A stretch of DNA of 64,000 bases from Devosia submarina (GTDB lineage: Bacteria > Pseudomonadota > Alphaproteobacteria > Rhizobiales > Devosiaceae). The DNA lies in assembly GCF_003056345.1 (NCBI RefSeq), contig NZ_PYWB01000004.1:1-64000 (forward strand), given 5' to 3'. The first letter of the stretch is position 1; every line of letters starts with the position of its first letter. Below, piece by piece: positions 1 through 9,343 of the stretch. A program made the translations under genes and the position numbers. Under the pieces are notes generated by a model. That model saw only the letters and a program-made list of their open reading frames with translations. It made no database searches and had not been told where the DNA came from.

Positions 1-440
1 TCCGCGCGACCCGAGGTTGCCGTTCATTGCAGACACACGCCGAACGTCCTCTTCATCGTAAGGCAAAAGCTTGCCTGGACGGCTGGATTGAGCGCGTGTT
101 CCTGTAGAAGTGCAGCGGTCACCTGAATGACCGCTTTTCCAATTCCGCCGCCAGAAGCAGTCTGGCAAGAATCCACCCCGTCTGCGACGTTGGCGCGCCC
201 AGAGCGGACCGGCAGCTTTCGGGAACACGAAACCGCAGGCTGAACGGCGGAAATGGGGCGCTGAGCAGCCGAGTCGAACACGCCACTTACAGCCAAATGT
301 GATCTTACCACCGAAGCATCACGTAGAGTTGCGAGTTTATAAGGTGACCACAGCACGGCGACTGATTGATAGGGCAAGCGCTAGGGCAGCAAAGCCACAT
401 AGGGCCAAGTCACTGCGCGAACAGCTTTTATTGGAGGGAG
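1..440. other. Intergenic region 3' of tRNA-Ser, no gene recognised
   Basis: The longest open frame here, on the minus strand, has no recognisable domain, no clear ribosome-binding site and a composition unlike the neighbouring genes. I see no integrase, transposase or terminal repeat. The stretch lies directly beyond the 3' end of a tRNA-Ser gene, a common integration site. Decayed mobile or repetitive DNA is therefore possible, but nothing seen here proves it. Confidence 0.4.
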
Positions 441-530
441 TGGCGGAGAGAGAGGGATTCGAACCCCCGATAGAGTTGCCCCTATGCCGCATTTCGAGTG
501 CGGTGCATTCAACCACTCTGCCATCTCTCC
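441..530 (-). tRNA. tRNA-Ser (anticodon CGA)
   Basis: Read on the minus strand, a seven-base acceptor stem (GGAGAGA with TCTCTCC) closes a class II tRNA of about 90 bases with a long variable arm. The T-arm holds GGTTCGAATCC and the 3' CCA is encoded. The anticodon stem CCGCA/TGCGG encloses the loop CTCGAAA, giving anticodon CGA, which reads the serine codon UCG. The long variable arm is expected for serine tRNAs. No other tRNA was found in the window. Confidence 0.96.
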
Positions 531-772
531 GCGAGATCGAACGGGCGCATGGGATTGGCCCGCTGGTCGACACGGGCGGGCTTATGACATAGCAATGAGA
601 AGCCCGCAACACCCCTTGTGAGCTTTGGGTGGGACAATCATGACGCCTGGTGCCTGCGCAATCCTTCCAGCATCCCCGCGCCAGCGCGGCACACCTCACT
701 TTTGCGTCACCACCAATCCAGGGATTTACCCCAAGCGTTTCCAGCAAGCATCTTTTTCATGGGAGAATACCA

Positions 773-1543
773 ATGGTTCAACGTCGCGCCGTTGTTTCTG
801 CACTTGCCGCCCTGCCCATCGCCTCGTTTGCCGCTTCGCACCTTGCCTGGGCGCAGCACGCCGGCCATGCCGCCGACACGATCCCCACTGCCGATGGTGA
901 CATCTCGGTCCACCCCATCGAGCACGCGAGCGTCGTGCTCACCCATGGCGACCACGTGATCTATGTCGACCCAGTCGGCGGCGCCGAGCTCTACCAAGGC
1001 TTGCCCGCACCCACCGCGATCCTGATCACCCACGGCCACGGCGACCATTTCGATGTGCCCACGCTTGAGGCCATCGCCGGCTCCGCCCCGATTATTGCCA
1101 ACCAGGACGTGTTCGACAAACTGCCCGAAAGCCTGAAGGGCCAAGCCGAAGCCATCGCCAATGGCGGCACCACCGACCATGCAGGCCTGCCCGTGGAAGC
1201 CACCACCGCCCACAACATCACCGAAGACCGCATGCAGTACCATCCGGTCGGCGTCGGCAACGGCTATCTCATCACCTTTGCCGACAAGGTGATCTATGTC
1301 GCGGGCGACACCGAACCCACCCCCGAAATGCTGGAGCTTTCCGGCATCGAGGCGGCCTTCCTGCCAATGAACCTGCCCTATACCATGACCCCCGAGCAGG
1401 CCGTGGAAGCCATCAACACCTTCAAGCCGCGCATTGTTTATCCCTATCACTACGGGGAAAGCGACCTGTCCGTGCTGGAAACCAACGTGGAGGATGGCAC
1501 CGAAGTGCGCCTCCTCAACTGGTATCCCAACGGCCAGGGCTGA
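773..1543 (+). CDS. Exported MBL-fold metal-dependent hydrolase
   Basis: This 256-residue protein has the metallo-beta-lactamase fold signature HGHGDH at residues 87-92. Further likely metal ligands follow in VAGDTE and near the C-terminus in YPYHYG. It resembles the UlaG/UPF0173-like group of MBL hydrolases, whose substrates are mostly unknown. The chosen ATG has a purine-rich GGGAGA just upstream. It gives an N-terminus MVQRRAVVSALAALP, a hydrophobic stretch and a likely cleavage after AWA (about residue 27), so the protein is probably periplasmic. The twin arginines hint at Tat export, but the full Tat consensus is not present. The open frame extends upstream to 650 without a plausible start. 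It stands alone between the tRNA and the rplU promoter. Confidence 0.85.
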   Translation: MVQRRAVVSALAALPIASFAASHLAWAQHAGHAADTIPTADGDISVHPIEHASVVLTHGDHVIYVDPVGGAELYQGLPAPTAILITHGHGDHFDVPTLEAIAGSAPIIANQDVFDKLPESLKGQAEAIANGGTTDHAGLPVEATTAHNITEDRMQYHPVGVGNGYLITFADKVIYVAGDTEPTPEMLELSGIEAAFLPMNLPYTMTPEQAVEAINTFKPRIVYPYHYGESDLSVLETNVEDGTEVRLLNWYPNGQG

Positions 1544-1562
1544 TCGGACCGGGCCCAAAGGC

Positions 1563-1591
1563 TTGACTTCTGCCCCCTTTGCGGGGATAAG
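1563..1591 (+). promoter_or_regulatory. Candidate sigma-70 promoter for rplU-rpmA
   Basis: TTGACT at 1563-1568 is followed after exactly 17 bases by GATAAG at 1586-1591. This is close to the housekeeping consensus and lies about 190 bases upstream of rplU. It predicts a leader of roughly 180 bases that contains hairpins. Inferred from sequence only. Confidence 0.5.
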
Positions 1592-1601
1592 CACCCCCGG
1601 A

Positions 1602-1631
1602 AATGCGCGCTGGCTCCAACTGGCGCGCGTT
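1602..1631 (+). promoter_or_regulatory. Hairpin at the start of the rplU leader
   Basis: Nine base pairs (1602-1610 with 1623-1631, one of them G-T) close a 12-base loop. The tail TTCTTTGTT is T-rich. The position is immediately after the predicted transcription start of the rplU operon. It could be an attenuator, or the terminator of the upstream gene. The sequence alone does not separate the two. Confidence 0.4.
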
Positions 1632-1780
1632 CTTTGTTCGTAAAACGCTGTTCGAGGCTGCCCGCCGGTTTAGTCGCCGGCCGCACGAAGACCGCAGGTT
1701 CAAGGGCTATCAGAAGACCCTGCGGCGCCACAGAGCGCGACAAAAATGGGACCGGGCGTTTGACGCGCCGGGTTGAATGA

Positions 1781-2338
1781 ATGACTTTTGCCGTGATCAA
1801 GACCGGTGGCAAGCAGTACAAAGTTGCCGCCAACGACGTTCTCAAGATTGAAAAGCTCGATGCCGAAGCCGGCTCCATCGTCACCTTTGACCAGGTGTTG
1901 ATGGTGGGCGATGAAGTGGGTGCTCCGCTCGTTGAAGGCGCGCTGGTCGCTGCCGAACTGCTTGAAACCAAGAAGCAGAAGACGGTCATCATCTTCAAGA
2001 AGAACCGTCGCCACAATTATCGTCGCCGCAATGGCCACCGCCAGCTGCTCTCGACCGTGCGCATCACCGAGATCCTGACCGGCGGCGCCCAGCCGACCAT
2101 CAAGGCCGCCGCGGCTGCTGGCGCTACCGAAAGCGTGAGCGAAGCTCCGGCGCCTGCCAAGAAGGCACCAAAGGCTGCCGCAGCGCCTGCCGCTGCCGAT
2201 ACGGCCGAGGCAGCTCCAGCCAAGAAGTCGACCAAGAAGGCCGAACCCAAGGCTGAAGCAACCGAAGACACCGCCGCCGCAAAGCCGGCGAAGAAGGCCG
2301 CAGCCAAGAAGGCTGCTCCCAAGGCCGACCAGGAATAA
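1781..2338 (+). CDS. rplU: 50S ribosomal protein L21
   Basis: L21 binds 23S rRNA in the large ribosomal subunit. The N-terminal ~103 residues are a typical L21 domain, beginning [15 protein letters not shown] and containing the basic stretch [11 protein letters not shown]. After it comes an 80-residue tail of Ala, Lys, Pro and Glu (about 104-185) that bacterial L21 proteins of ordinary length (~103) lack. Such Ala/Lys-rich tails are seen in alphaproteobacterial L21 and are probably disordered. rpmA starts 12 bases downstream, so the two are co-transcribed. A promoter and leader hairpin lie upstream. Confidence 0.97.
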   Translation: MTFAVIKTGGKQYKVAANDVLKIEKLDAEAGSIVTFDQVLMVGDEVGAPLVEGALVAAELLETKKQKTVIIFKKNRRHNYRRRNGHRQLLSTVRITEILTGGAQPTIKAAAAAGATESVSEAPAPAKKAPKAAAAPAAADTAEAAPAKKSTKKAEPKAEATEDTAAAKPAKKAAAKKAAPKADQE

Positions 2339-2350
2339 GGACTAAAACAG

Positions 2351-2620
2351 ATGGCACACAAAAAAGCAGGCGGTTCATCCCGCAACGGTCGTGATACCGC
2401 TGGCCGTCGTCTCGGCGTCAAGAAGTTTGGCGGCGAAACCGTTATTGCCGGCAACATCATCATCCGCCAGCGCGGCACCAAGTGGCATCCTGGCACGGGC
2501 GTTGGCCTGGGCAAGGACCACACGATCTATGCCCTGGTTGATGGCAATGTTTCCTTCCGTACCCGCGCCAAGAGCCAGGTATTTGTTTCTGTTGTTCCGG
2601 CAGCAGAGGCCGCCGAATAA
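2351..2620 (+). CDS. rpmA: 50S ribosomal protein L27
   Basis: This 89-residue protein starts [16 protein letters not shown], the characteristic N-terminus of L27 that reaches toward the peptidyl-transferase centre. It continues with GVKKFGGE and [10 protein letters not shown], both family hallmarks. No N-terminal leader of the kind cleaved by Prp in Firmicutes is present. It sits directly after rplU as in most bacteria. A strong Rho-independent terminator follows 66 bases downstream and closes the operon. Confidence 0.98.
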   Translation: MAHKKAGGSSRNGRDTAGRRLGVKKFGGETVIAGNIIIRQRGTKWHPGTGVGLGKDHTIYALVDGNVSFRTRAKSQVFVSVVPAAEAAE

Positions 2621-2686
2621 CCCGGCAGGTCCTCAAGCCCGGCCGGTGACCAGTTCCCCGGCTCGTGTTTGATCTAGAGCGATATC

Positions 2687-2716
2687 AAAGGGGAACCGGT
2701 CCGCCGGTTCCCCTTT
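2687..2716 (+). terminator. Rho-independent terminator of rplU-rpmA
   Basis: A perfect 13-bp stem (2687-2699 with 2704-2716) closes a four-base loop and is followed by CTTCGTTCT. The stem ends in three A-T pairs, so the transcript ends in a U-rich stretch. Confidence 0.85.
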
Positions 2717-2835
2717 CTTCGTTCTGGAGCCCATACCATGCAGACCAAACGCGCCGCCGCCATGATCGCCACGACCCCAATCCGAGCGGCCAAGGGGTTC
2801 CGCTCCGGCCATCTCCATGGAGGAGATAGAGGGAG

Positions 2836-3354
2836 ATGATATCCATCACGACCGACCGGCTCACCCTGCGCGAGCCAACCCTGGCCGATGCGCCCTGCTA
2901 TGCCCTGGGCGTTGGCGAATATGACGTCGCCCGCTTCCTTTCGGGCGTCCCCTACCCCTATACGCTGGGCATGGCCATCGATTGGCTGCGTCAGGCCCGC
3001 CCTGCCACGCCCGAGAAATCCATGCTGGTGATCGAGCTGCCCAACAAGGGTGTCATCGGGGCTGTATCGCTCCTAAGCGAATTCGGCTTCTGGATTGCCC
3101 GCCCGCACTGGAACCGGGGTTATATGACCGAAGCGGCCACGGCCCTCTTGGATTGGCATTTCCGGGAGAGCCATGCCGATCTTGTGGTTTCGAGCGCCCA
3201 CCACAACAATGGGGCGTCCCTGGCCGTCCAGCGCAAGCTCGGCTTTGCCGAAGAAGGCCGTGAAATGCGCTTCTCCCATACCCTGCAGCACAATGTGGAA
3301 CATGTGATCACGCGCCTAACGCGCCAGCGCTGGCAGGAGAGGAGCCAGCGATGA
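2836..3354 (+). CDS. GNAT acetyltransferase, RimJ/RimL type (first of three)
   Basis: This 172-residue protein begins with the ITTDRLTLREPTLADA pattern typical of RimJ/RimL N-acetyltransferases. The acetyl-CoA region reads WIARPHWNRGYMTEA, and the end has the usual VQRKLGF. The substrate is unknown; related enzymes acetylate ribosomal protein N-termini, antibiotics or small amines. The start follows GGAGATAGAGGGAG, a strong ribosome-binding site. Its stop overlaps the next GNAT start by four bases. It resembles the third copy more than the second (both have VPYPY followed by a WLR segment), suggesting local duplication. Confidence 0.88.
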   Translation: MISITTDRLTLREPTLADAPCYALGVGEYDVARFLSGVPYPYTLGMAIDWLRQARPATPEKSMLVIELPNKGVIGAVSLLSEFGFWIARPHWNRGYMTEAATALLDWHFRESHADLVVSSAHHNNGASLAVQRKLGFAEEGREMRFSHTLQHNVEHVITRLTRQRWQERSQR

Positions 3355-3878
3355 GCGCCCGAAACGGCCTGCCCGCAACAATCAGAACCGATCGCCTCGT
3401 GCTGCGCCTTCCCAACTCCGGCGACCTGCCGCGCCTCGTTGATCTGCTGGGCAATTGGAAGGTCGTCGAGCCGACGGCCGTCATACCTTTCCCATATACC
3501 GAGGATGACGGACGCGCGTTCCTGAATACCCTGGGTGCGCCGGGCAAGGCACAATCTTATGCCATTGCACAAGCAACGGACGACAGCTTGCTGGGCGTCG
3601 TCGGCATGAAGTTCATGGAGAACGAGCCACCCGAACTCGGCTATTGGCTGGGCGAACCCTTCTGGGGTCAGGGCATCGTGCCCGAAGCCGCATCGGCCCT
3701 GCTCCGGGCGACATCAAACCTTGGCATCCCCGAAGTGCGCGCCCGTGTTCTGGCCCACAATGAAGGCTCCATTCGCGTGCTCGAAAAATGCGGTTTCCGC
3801 CTCCTGGAACACACCACCAGCAAAGTTGAGCGTCACCTTGGCAAGCCTTTGCTGATCATGAGCTGGAGCGCGCCATGA
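3351..3878 (+). CDS. GNAT acetyltransferase, RimJ/RimL type (second of three)
   Basis: This 175-residue member of the same family begins TIRTDRLVLRLPNSGD. Its acetyl-CoA loop reads YWLGEPFWGQGIVPEA and it ends with NEGSIRVLEKCGF, the classical RimJ/RimL C-terminal signature. The ATG lies inside the previous gene's stop (ATGA overlap), and its own stop overlaps the third copy in the same way. All three are therefore likely translated from one message with coupling. The target is unknown. It is the most divergent of the three. Confidence 0.88.
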   Translation: MSARNGLPATIRTDRLVLRLPNSGDLPRLVDLLGNWKVVEPTAVIPFPYTEDDGRAFLNTLGAPGKAQSYAIAQATDDSLLGVVGMKFMENEPPELGYWLGEPFWGQGIVPEAASALLRATSNLGIPEVRARVLAHNEGSIRVLEKCGFRLLEHTTSKVERHLGKPLLIMSWSAP

Positions 3879-4420
3879 ACGTAACCCTGCAAACCCCACG
3901 CCTTCTGCTGCGCCCGGCCGAACTCGGTGATGCCGAGCCCATCGCGCGCTATCTCAACGATTTCGATGTGGCCGGCAATCTTGCGCGCGTGCCCTATCCA
4001 TACCATCTCAGTGATGCCAAGGCCTGGCTGCGCACGCGCCGGCCGAACCTTCCGGCCGAAGATACCAATTTCTCCATCGAGCTGCCCGGCCATGGCCTTG
4101 TGGGTCATGTGGGGTTCCACCTTGGCCGGCAGGGTCCGATCATCGGCTATTGGCTGGGCAAGCCGTTTTGGGGCCGCGGCATCATGAGCGAAGCGGTGGA
4201 GGCAAGCCTTGAGTGGTTCTTCCGGGCCACGCCCGCGCCGGTCGTTTATTCCGGCGTTTTTCACTTCAACGCGGCCTCGCTGGCGATCCAGACCAAGCTG
4301 GGCTTTACCGAAATCGGCCGCTCCACCCTGCTCTGCCTTGCGCGCGGCGCCGAGGTGGCGCATATCGACACACAATTGACGCGCAGCGTCTGGAAGGCCA
4401 GAAAAAATGAAGTTCCTTGA
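3875..4420 (+). CDS. GNAT acetyltransferase, RimJ/RimL type (third of three)
   Basis: This 181-residue protein opens with [18 protein letters not shown] and has the acetyl-CoA motif [16 protein letters not shown], then [13 protein letters not shown]. It overlaps the second GNAT by four bases and the obgE start by 14 bases, so obgE translation is probably coupled to it. The location between rpmA and obgE may link these enzymes to ribosome biogenesis, but that is context only and no substrate can be named from sequence. Confidence 0.88.
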   Translation: MNVTLQTPRLLLRPAELGDAEPIARYLNDFDVAGNLARVPYPYHLSDAKAWLRTRRPNLPAEDTNFSIELPGHGLVGHVGFHLGRQGPIIGYWLGKPFWGRGIMSEAVEASLEWFFRATPAPVVYSGVFHFNAASLAIQTKLGFTEIGRSTLLCLARGAEVAHIDTQLTRSVWKARKNEVP

Positions 4421-5450
4421 CCAGGCCAAGGTCTATATCCGTTCAGGCGATGGCGGCGCTGGCGCCGTTTCGTTCCTGCGCGAAAAATTCGTCGAATTCG
4501 GCGGCCCCAATGGCGGCAATGGCGGGCGCGGCGGCGATGTCGTGCTTGAATGCGTCGACGGCCTCAATACCCTCATCGACTATCGCTACCAACAGCACTT
4601 CAAGGCCAAGACGGGTACCCATGGGATGGGCAAAAACCGCACTGGCGCCGATGGCGCGGACATCGTCCTGCGCGTTCCCGTCGGCACGCAAGTGTTCGAG
4701 GACGACAACGAAACCCTGATCGCCGACATGACCGAAGTTGGCCAGCGCGTCGTCCTTCTGTCCGGCGGCAATGGCGGCTTCGGCAATGCCCATTTCAAGA
4801 CCTCGTCCAACCAGGCGCCGCGCCATGCCAATCCCGGCCAGGTCGGCACCGAGAAATGGGTCTGGCTGCGTCTCAAGCTCATTGCCGATGCTGGCCTTGT
4901 TGGCCTGCCCAATGCCGGCAAGTCGACCTTCCTGGCTGCCGTTTCTGCCGCCAAGCCCAAGATCGCCGATTATCCCTTCACCACGCTCCACCCCAATCTT
5001 GGCGTGGTGTCCATCGGCGAGCGTGATTTCGTTCTGGCCGATATTCCCGGCCTCATCGAAGGCGCCAGTGAAGGCGCCGGCATTGGCGACCGGTTCCTGG
5101 GCCATGTGGAGCGCTGTGGCGTCCTGATCCACCTGATCGACGGCACCCAGGAGGACGTCAAGACCGCCTATAAAACCATCCGCAACGAGCTTGCCGCCTA
5201 CAACGAACTCCTGGCCGAAAAGCCAGAACTGGTCGTGCTCAACAAGATCGACGCCATCGAGCCCGATGCGCTCAAGGAAAAGGTCAAGACGCTCAAAAAG
5301 CTCAGCAAGGCCGATGTGCTGCAGGTTTCTGGCGTCACCGGCCAGGGCACCGACAAGGTCCTTTATGCCGTGATCGAGACCCTGGACGCCGAAAAAGCCG
5401 CGCGCCTCGAAGCCGCCCGCCGCAAGGTCGAACCCAATTGGACACCTTGA
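4407..5450 (+). CDS. obgE: Obg family GTPase, ribosome assembly
   Basis: ObgE is an essential GTPase that binds the 50S subunit during late assembly and links growth to the stringent response. The protein is 347 residues. The glycine-rich Obg domain fills about residues 1-159 ([17 protein letters not shown], then [13 protein letters not shown]). The G domain follows with the P-loop GLPNAGKST near 166, ADIPG (G3) and NKID (G4). The variable C-terminal OCT domain is absent, as in many alphaproteobacteria. The start lies within the last GNAT gene. The usual rplU-rpmA-obg linkage is kept despite the three inserted genes. Confidence 0.97.
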   Translation: MKFLDQAKVYIRSGDGGAGAVSFLREKFVEFGGPNGGNGGRGGDVVLECVDGLNTLIDYRYQQHFKAKTGTHGMGKNRTGADGADIVLRVPVGTQVFEDDNETLIADMTEVGQRVVLLSGGNGGFGNAHFKTSSNQAPRHANPGQVGTEKWVWLRLKLIADAGLVGLPNAGKSTFLAAVSAAKPKIADYPFTTLHPNLGVVSIGERDFVLADIPGLIEGASEGAGIGDRFLGHVERCGVLIHLIDGTQEDVKTAYKTIRNELAAYNELLAEKPELVVLNKIDAIEPDALKEKVKTLKKLSKADVLQVSGVTGQGTDKVLYAVIETLDAEKAARLEAARRKVEPNWTP

Positions 5451-5485
5451 TCTTGAGCCGAATGGTCGAGCAAACACCGGCCCGT

Positions 5486-5587
5486 ACCTCCCCCTCGACG
5501 GGGGAGGCTAGGAGGGGGTGCGGACTAGCCACGATGTTCCGACACTGGCAGCCCCTCACCCTATCCCTCCCCGCGAGGGGGAGGGTG
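5486..5587. repeat. Palindromic intergenic repeats, family C (two copies)
   Basis: Two hairpins rich in C and G runs (CCTCCCCCTCGACGGGGGAGG and a CCTCCCCGCGAGGGGGAGG form) lie between obgE and proB. The same core recurs near 15475, 46921 and 50500. They separate obgE from proB and could act on the RNA. No terminator-like T-run follows. Confidence 0.7.
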
Positions 5588-5607
5588 CATATCGAGTTCG
5601 CGGCACC

Positions 5608-6747
5608 ATGAACGCCCTCGCCCCCTATCGCCGCCTCACCATAAAAATCGGCTCCGCCCTCCTGGTCGATCCCGCCGGCAAGCTCCGCGCCCAATGGCTC
5701 GCCGACCTCGCCGCCGACATATCGGCCCTGAAGACCTCCGGCTGCGAGATCGTGATCGTTTCCTCCGGCGCCATTGCGCTGGGCCGGGGCCTGCTTGGCC
5801 TCTCCGCCGTTGCTCTCACCTTGGAACAATCCCAGGCTGCCGCCAGCGCCGGCCAGATTGCCCTCAGCCAAGCCTGGGCCGAGGCTCTGGGCCGGCACGG
5901 CATTGTCACCGGCCAGATCCTGATCACCCCCAACATCACCGAAGAGCGGCGCTACTACCTCAACGCCCGCACCACCATCGCGACCTTGCTAGGCCTCGGT
6001 GCCGTTCCCATCATCAACGAGAACGACAGCGTCGCCACCGCCGAGATCCGCTATGGCGACAATGACCGCCTTTCGGCGCGGGTCGCGACCATGATCGAGG
6101 CCGATTGTCTCGTGCTCCTCAGCGACATCGATGGCCTTTACACCGCTCCGCCCGCCAAGGACCCGGACGCCCAACACATCCCTGAAGTGCGCGCCATCAC
6201 CCCCGCCATCGAAGCCATGGCCGGCGGTGCAGCCAGCCACCTCTCCCGCGGCGGCATGACCACCAAGGTGGAAGCGGGCAAGATCGCGACCCTCGCCGGC
6301 ACCGCCATGATCATCGCCAAGGGCACCGAGCATCATCCCCTTAAGGCCCTGACAGGAGGCGGCCGCCACACCCTGTTCCATCCCGCGCAAAGCCGCGCCC
6401 AGGCGCGCAAGCGCTGGATCATGGGCACGCTCGCCGTCGCCGGCACTCTCACGGTCGATGCCGGTGCCGCCGGTGCCTTGCAGACCGGAAAGTCGCTCCT
6501 TCCGATCGGCGTCACCAAAGTGACGGGCGAATTCGAGCGCGGCGACGCCATTGCCGTCCTCAACCCGGACGGCACCGAGATTGCCCGCGGTTTGGCCGGG
6601 CTAGACAGCGACGAAGCTCGCCTCGTCATGGGCAAGCGGAGCGATGCCGTCCTCGAACTGCTCGGCACCGGCAATCGCGCCGCCCTGATACACCGCGACA
6701 ATCTGGTGCTGGTCGGCACCAAGGAGGATACAAGTGAGCGCGCTTGA
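5608..6747 (+). CDS. proB: Glutamate 5-kinase
   Basis: ProB phosphorylates L-glutamate to gamma-glutamyl phosphate, the first step of proline synthesis. The chosen ATG gives 379 residues starting [19 protein letters not shown]; the frame stays open further upstream but runs through the repeats. The amino-acid kinase domain occupies about 1-260 with [17 protein letters not shown] and [12 protein letters not shown]-terminal PUA domain (about 280-365) follows, as in full-length enzymes. The proA start overlaps the 3' end by 14 bases, so the pair is translationally coupled. Feedback inhibition by proline is known for the family but not visible here. Confidence 0.96.
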   Translation: MNALAPYRRLTIKIGSALLVDPAGKLRAQWLADLAADISALKTSGCEIVIVSSGAIALGRGLLGLSAVALTLEQSQAAASAGQIALSQAWAEALGRHGIVTGQILITPNITEERRYYLNARTTIATLLGLGAVPIINENDSVATAEIRYGDNDRLSARVATMIEADCLVLLSDIDGLYTAPPAKDPDAQHIPEVRAITPAIEAMAGGAASHLSRGGMTTKVEAGKIATLAGTAMIIAKGTEHHPLKALTGGGRHTLFHPAQSRAQARKRWIMGTLAVAGTLTVDAGAAGALQTGKSLLPIGVTKVTGEFERGDAIAVLNPDGTEIARGLAGLDSDEARLVMGKRSDAVLELLGTGNRAALIHRDNLVLVGTKEDTSERA

Positions 6748-8014
6748 AGCTGATCGTCCTATCAACGAGATCATGGCCGAGATCGGCCGCAACGCCCGGA
6801 TCGGCGCCAAGGCCCTTGCCTTGGCAACACCCGAGCAGAAGCGCACCGCCCTCCTCACCGCCGCTGGTGCCATCAACGCCCACCGCAAGAAGATCCTCGC
6901 GGCCAATTCCAAGGACATGGAAGCCGCCCGCACCAAGGGTATTTCGAAGGCCTTCCTTGATCGCCTGGAACTCAACGACAAGCGCATCGACGGCATCATC
7001 GAGGCCGTCCAGACCATCGCCGAACTGCCCGATCCCGTCGGCACCACCATCAGCGAGTGGGACCGCCCCAATGGCCTGCATATCGAGCGCGTCCGCACCC
7101 CTTTGGGCGTGATCGGCGTAATCTTCGAATCCCGCCCCAATGTCACCGCCGACGCCGGCGCCCTTTGCATCAAGTCGGGCAATGCCGTGATCCTGCGCAG
7201 CGGCAGCGACAGCTTCCATTCGAGCCACGCCCTTGTGGAATGCCTGCTTGATGGTCTCCACCTCGCCGGCTTGCCCGTAGAATGCGTGCAGCTCGTCCCC
7301 ACCACCGACCGCGCTGCAGTTGGCGAAATGCTCCGGGGCCTCGACGGCAATATCGACGTCATCGTCCCCCGCGGCGGCAAGACCCTCGTCGCGCGCGTCC
7401 AGGACGAAGCCCGCGTCCCCGTCTTTGCGCACCTCGAGGGCCTCGTCCACGTCTATATCGACAAATCGGCCGATCTCGACACAGCCGTCACCGTCACCCT
7501 CAACTCAAAAATGCGCCGCACCGGCATTTGCGGCGCTGCCGAAACGCTCCTGGTCCACAAGGATGTCCTCGAAACGCACCTTGCTCCCATTCTCAACGCC
7601 CTTGCGGAAAAAGGGTGCGAAATCCGCGGCGATGCGACAGTCAACGCTAACAGTCCGCTAACCAAAACGGCCACTGAAGAGGATTGGCGCACCGAATACG
7701 AGGACGCCATCATCTCGGTCAAAGTGGTCGACAGCATCGAGAACGCCATCGCGCATATCGAGCACTATTCCAGCCACCACACCGAAGCGATCATCTCTGA
7801 AGATCCTGCGTCAGTCGAAAAGTTCTTCCGCGAGATCGACAGCGCGATCCTCCTTCACAACGCCTCCACCCAGTTCGCCGATGGCGGCGAATTCGGCTTC
7901 GGCGGTGAAATCGGCATCGCAACCGGCAAAATGCACGCCCGCGGCCCCGTCGGCGTTGAACAGCTCACCAGCTTTAAATACCGCATCCGCGGCAACGGCC
8001 AGACCCGCCCGTGA
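6734..8014 (+). CDS. proA: Gamma-glutamyl phosphate reductase
   Basis: ProA reduces gamma-glutamyl phosphate with NADPH to glutamate semialdehyde, which cyclises toward proline. The 426-residue protein matches the family length. The catalytic cysteine lies in [13 protein letters not shown] near residue 265, preceded by [16 protein letters not shown] and followed by the C-terminal [20 protein letters not shown]. Translation starts at GTG inside proB. The proB-proA-nadD order is common in Hyphomicrobiales. A palindromic repeat lies just after the stop, before nadD. Confidence 0.97.
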   Translation: MSALEADRPINEIMAEIGRNARIGAKALALATPEQKRTALLTAAGAINAHRKKILAANSKDMEAARTKGISKAFLDRLELNDKRIDGIIEAVQTIAELPDPVGTTISEWDRPNGLHIERVRTPLGVIGVIFESRPNVTADAGALCIKSGNAVILRSGSDSFHSSHALVECLLDGLHLAGLPVECVQLVPTTDRAAVGEMLRGLDGNIDVIVPRGGKTLVARVQDEARVPVFAHLEGLVHVYIDKSADLDTAVTVTLNSKMRRTGICGAAETLLVHKDVLETHLAPILNALAEKGCEIRGDATVNANSPLTKTATEEDWRTEYEDAIISVKVVDSIENAIAHIEHYSSHHTEAIISEDPASVEKFFREIDSAILLHNASTQFADGGEFGFGGEIGIATGKMHARGPVGVEQLTSFKYRIRGNGQTRP

Positions 8015-8046
8015 CGAATAAAAAGGCTTTGGAGATCAACCTAGTA

Positions 8047-8080
8047 GACCTCATGGTGAGCCCGTCGAACCACGAGGTCG
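8047..8080. repeat. Palindromic intergenic repeat, family A
   Basis: The arms GACCTCATGGT and ACCACGAGGTC pair around a ten-base centre ending in GTCGA. Near-identical or variant copies occur at 15339, 38278, 44990, 45043 and 58491. It sits in the short gap between proA and nadD. Confidence 0.75.
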
Positions 8081-8120
8081 TGACACCAAGCCACCACATG
8101 GCAAACACCCCGAGCGCTCC

Positions 8121-8762
8121 TTGACCCTGCGCCACCCCATCCGCATCCCTGGCATAACCGAGCTGCCCCTCTCGGCCCCCGGCATGCGCATCGGCCTGTT
8201 CGGTGGCAGCTTCAACCCCGTCCACGAGGGTCACCGCCTCGTGGCCGAAGAAACCCTTCGCCGCCTGGATCTTGACCAGCTCTGGGTGCTCGTCACCCCC
8301 GGCAATCCCCTCAAGGATCACCGCGAACTCGCCCCACTTGCCGATCGCGTCGAGGCCGCCCGGCAATCGCTCGCCCACCCAAAAATCCGCGTCACCGGTT
8401 TCGAAGCCGCCCATGGCTTCACCTACTCCTGGCAGACCATCCTGTTCCTCACCAAAACCATGCCAGACCGGCGCTTTGTCTGGATCATGGGTGCCGACAA
8501 TTTGGTCAATTTCCACCATTGGGAGCGCTGGCGCGAAATCGCCCAGATGCTGCCCATTGCCGTCTATGTGCGGCCTGGTTCCGCTGGCACTGCTCTCGCC
8601 TCCCGCGCCGCCAATGCCCTGGGCCGCTGGCGTGTGGACGAGGGCGACGCGCCCCGGCTAGCTCTTATGCCACCCCCCGCCTGGGTCTATCTCCATGGCC
8701 AGCAATCCACCCTCTCGTCGTCGGCCATTCGGGCGCTGCGAGGTGGGAATAATGCAAAATAA
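8121..8762 (+). CDS. nadD: Nicotinate-nucleotide adenylyltransferase
   Basis: NadD adenylates nicotinic acid mononucleotide in NAD synthesis. The nucleotidyltransferase signature GLFGGSFNPVHEGHRLV (with the H/TxGH motif) sits near residues 26-42, and the second signature SSSAIR lies close to the C-terminus. The TTG at 8121 gives 213 residues. An in-frame ATG at 8184 would begin MRIGLFGGSFNPVHEGH and give 192 residues. Other alphaproteobacterial NadD proteins often carry ~20 residues before the motif, so the upstream start is kept with reservation. rsfS follows, matching the widespread nadD-rsfS-rlmH cluster. Confidence 0.94.
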   Translation: MTLRHPIRIPGITELPLSAPGMRIGLFGGSFNPVHEGHRLVAEETLRRLDLDQLWVLVTPGNPLKDHRELAPLADRVEAARQSLAHPKIRVTGFEAAHGFTYSWQTILFLTKTMPDRRFVWIMGADNLVNFHHWERWREIAQMLPIAVYVRPGSAGTALASRAANALGRWRVDEGDAPRLALMPPPAWVYLHGQQSTLSSSAIRALRGGNNAK

Positions 8763-8941
8763 GCCGCCAACCTTGCGAAAAGCCCGCAGAGAGCGCATAT
8801 TGGCCTTTGCGTGATGATAGTCACCGGAACAGGAACTGATTGCTTGCCGTTTACAGAACGCGTGCACATTCCGATCAACAAACCAAGGATGCTGACCCTA
8901 CGCATGACCCATGCATTGTCATGGGCGGAAGGCCATTGCTG

Positions 8942-9334
8942 ATGGCCGCGCTGCCCGAGAACACCATTTCCGCTCCAGATGCCGTCGTGGCAAATCCGGA
9001 ACGCCCCATGATCGATGTGATCCTCGAATGCCTTGATGATGCCAAGGCCGAAGAGGTCGTGGCGGTCGATATCACCGGCAAATCCTCGCTCGCCGACCAC
9101 ATGGTCGTAGCGTCGGGCCGTTCGCAGCGCCATGTCGGTGCCGTGGCCGACCAGATGATCAACGCCCTGCGCGATGCTGGCTTCGGCAAGCCGCGTGTCG
9201 AGGGCTTGCCGCATTGCGATTGGGTTTTGGTGGATGCTGGCGATGTGATCGTCCACATCTTCCGTCCCGAAGTGCGCGAATTCTACAACATCGAAAAGAT
9301 GTGGCAGGCCGATTTCGCGGCCGACGCGCACTGA
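8942..9334 (+). CDS. rsfS: Ribosomal silencing factor RsfS
   Basis: RsfS binds ribosomal protein L14 and blocks subunit joining during nutrient stress. The chosen ATG gives 130 residues, with the core reading ECLDDAKAEEVVAVDITGK, DHMVVASGRSQRHVGAVAD, HCDWVLVDAGDVIVHIF and REFYNIEKMW, all family hallmarks. A GGAAGG sequence lies nine bases before this ATG, and an in-frame ATG at 8921 is the alternative. The frame runs open upstream to 8840 without family similarity. rlmH starts ten bases after the stop. Confidence 0.95.
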   Translation: MAALPENTISAPDAVVANPERPMIDVILECLDDAKAEEVVAVDITGKSSLADHMVVASGRSQRHVGAVADQMINALRDAGFGKPRVEGLPHCDWVLVDAGDVIVHIFRPEVREFYNIEKMWQADFAADAH

Positions 9335-9343
9335 TCTTTTCGG

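Noticed and set aside
7643..7665. A third match to the 23-bp palindrome
   Set aside because: It matches 19 of 23 bases of copy 1 but lies inside proA coding sequence and lacks the right-hand arm end, so chance is more likely than a working site.
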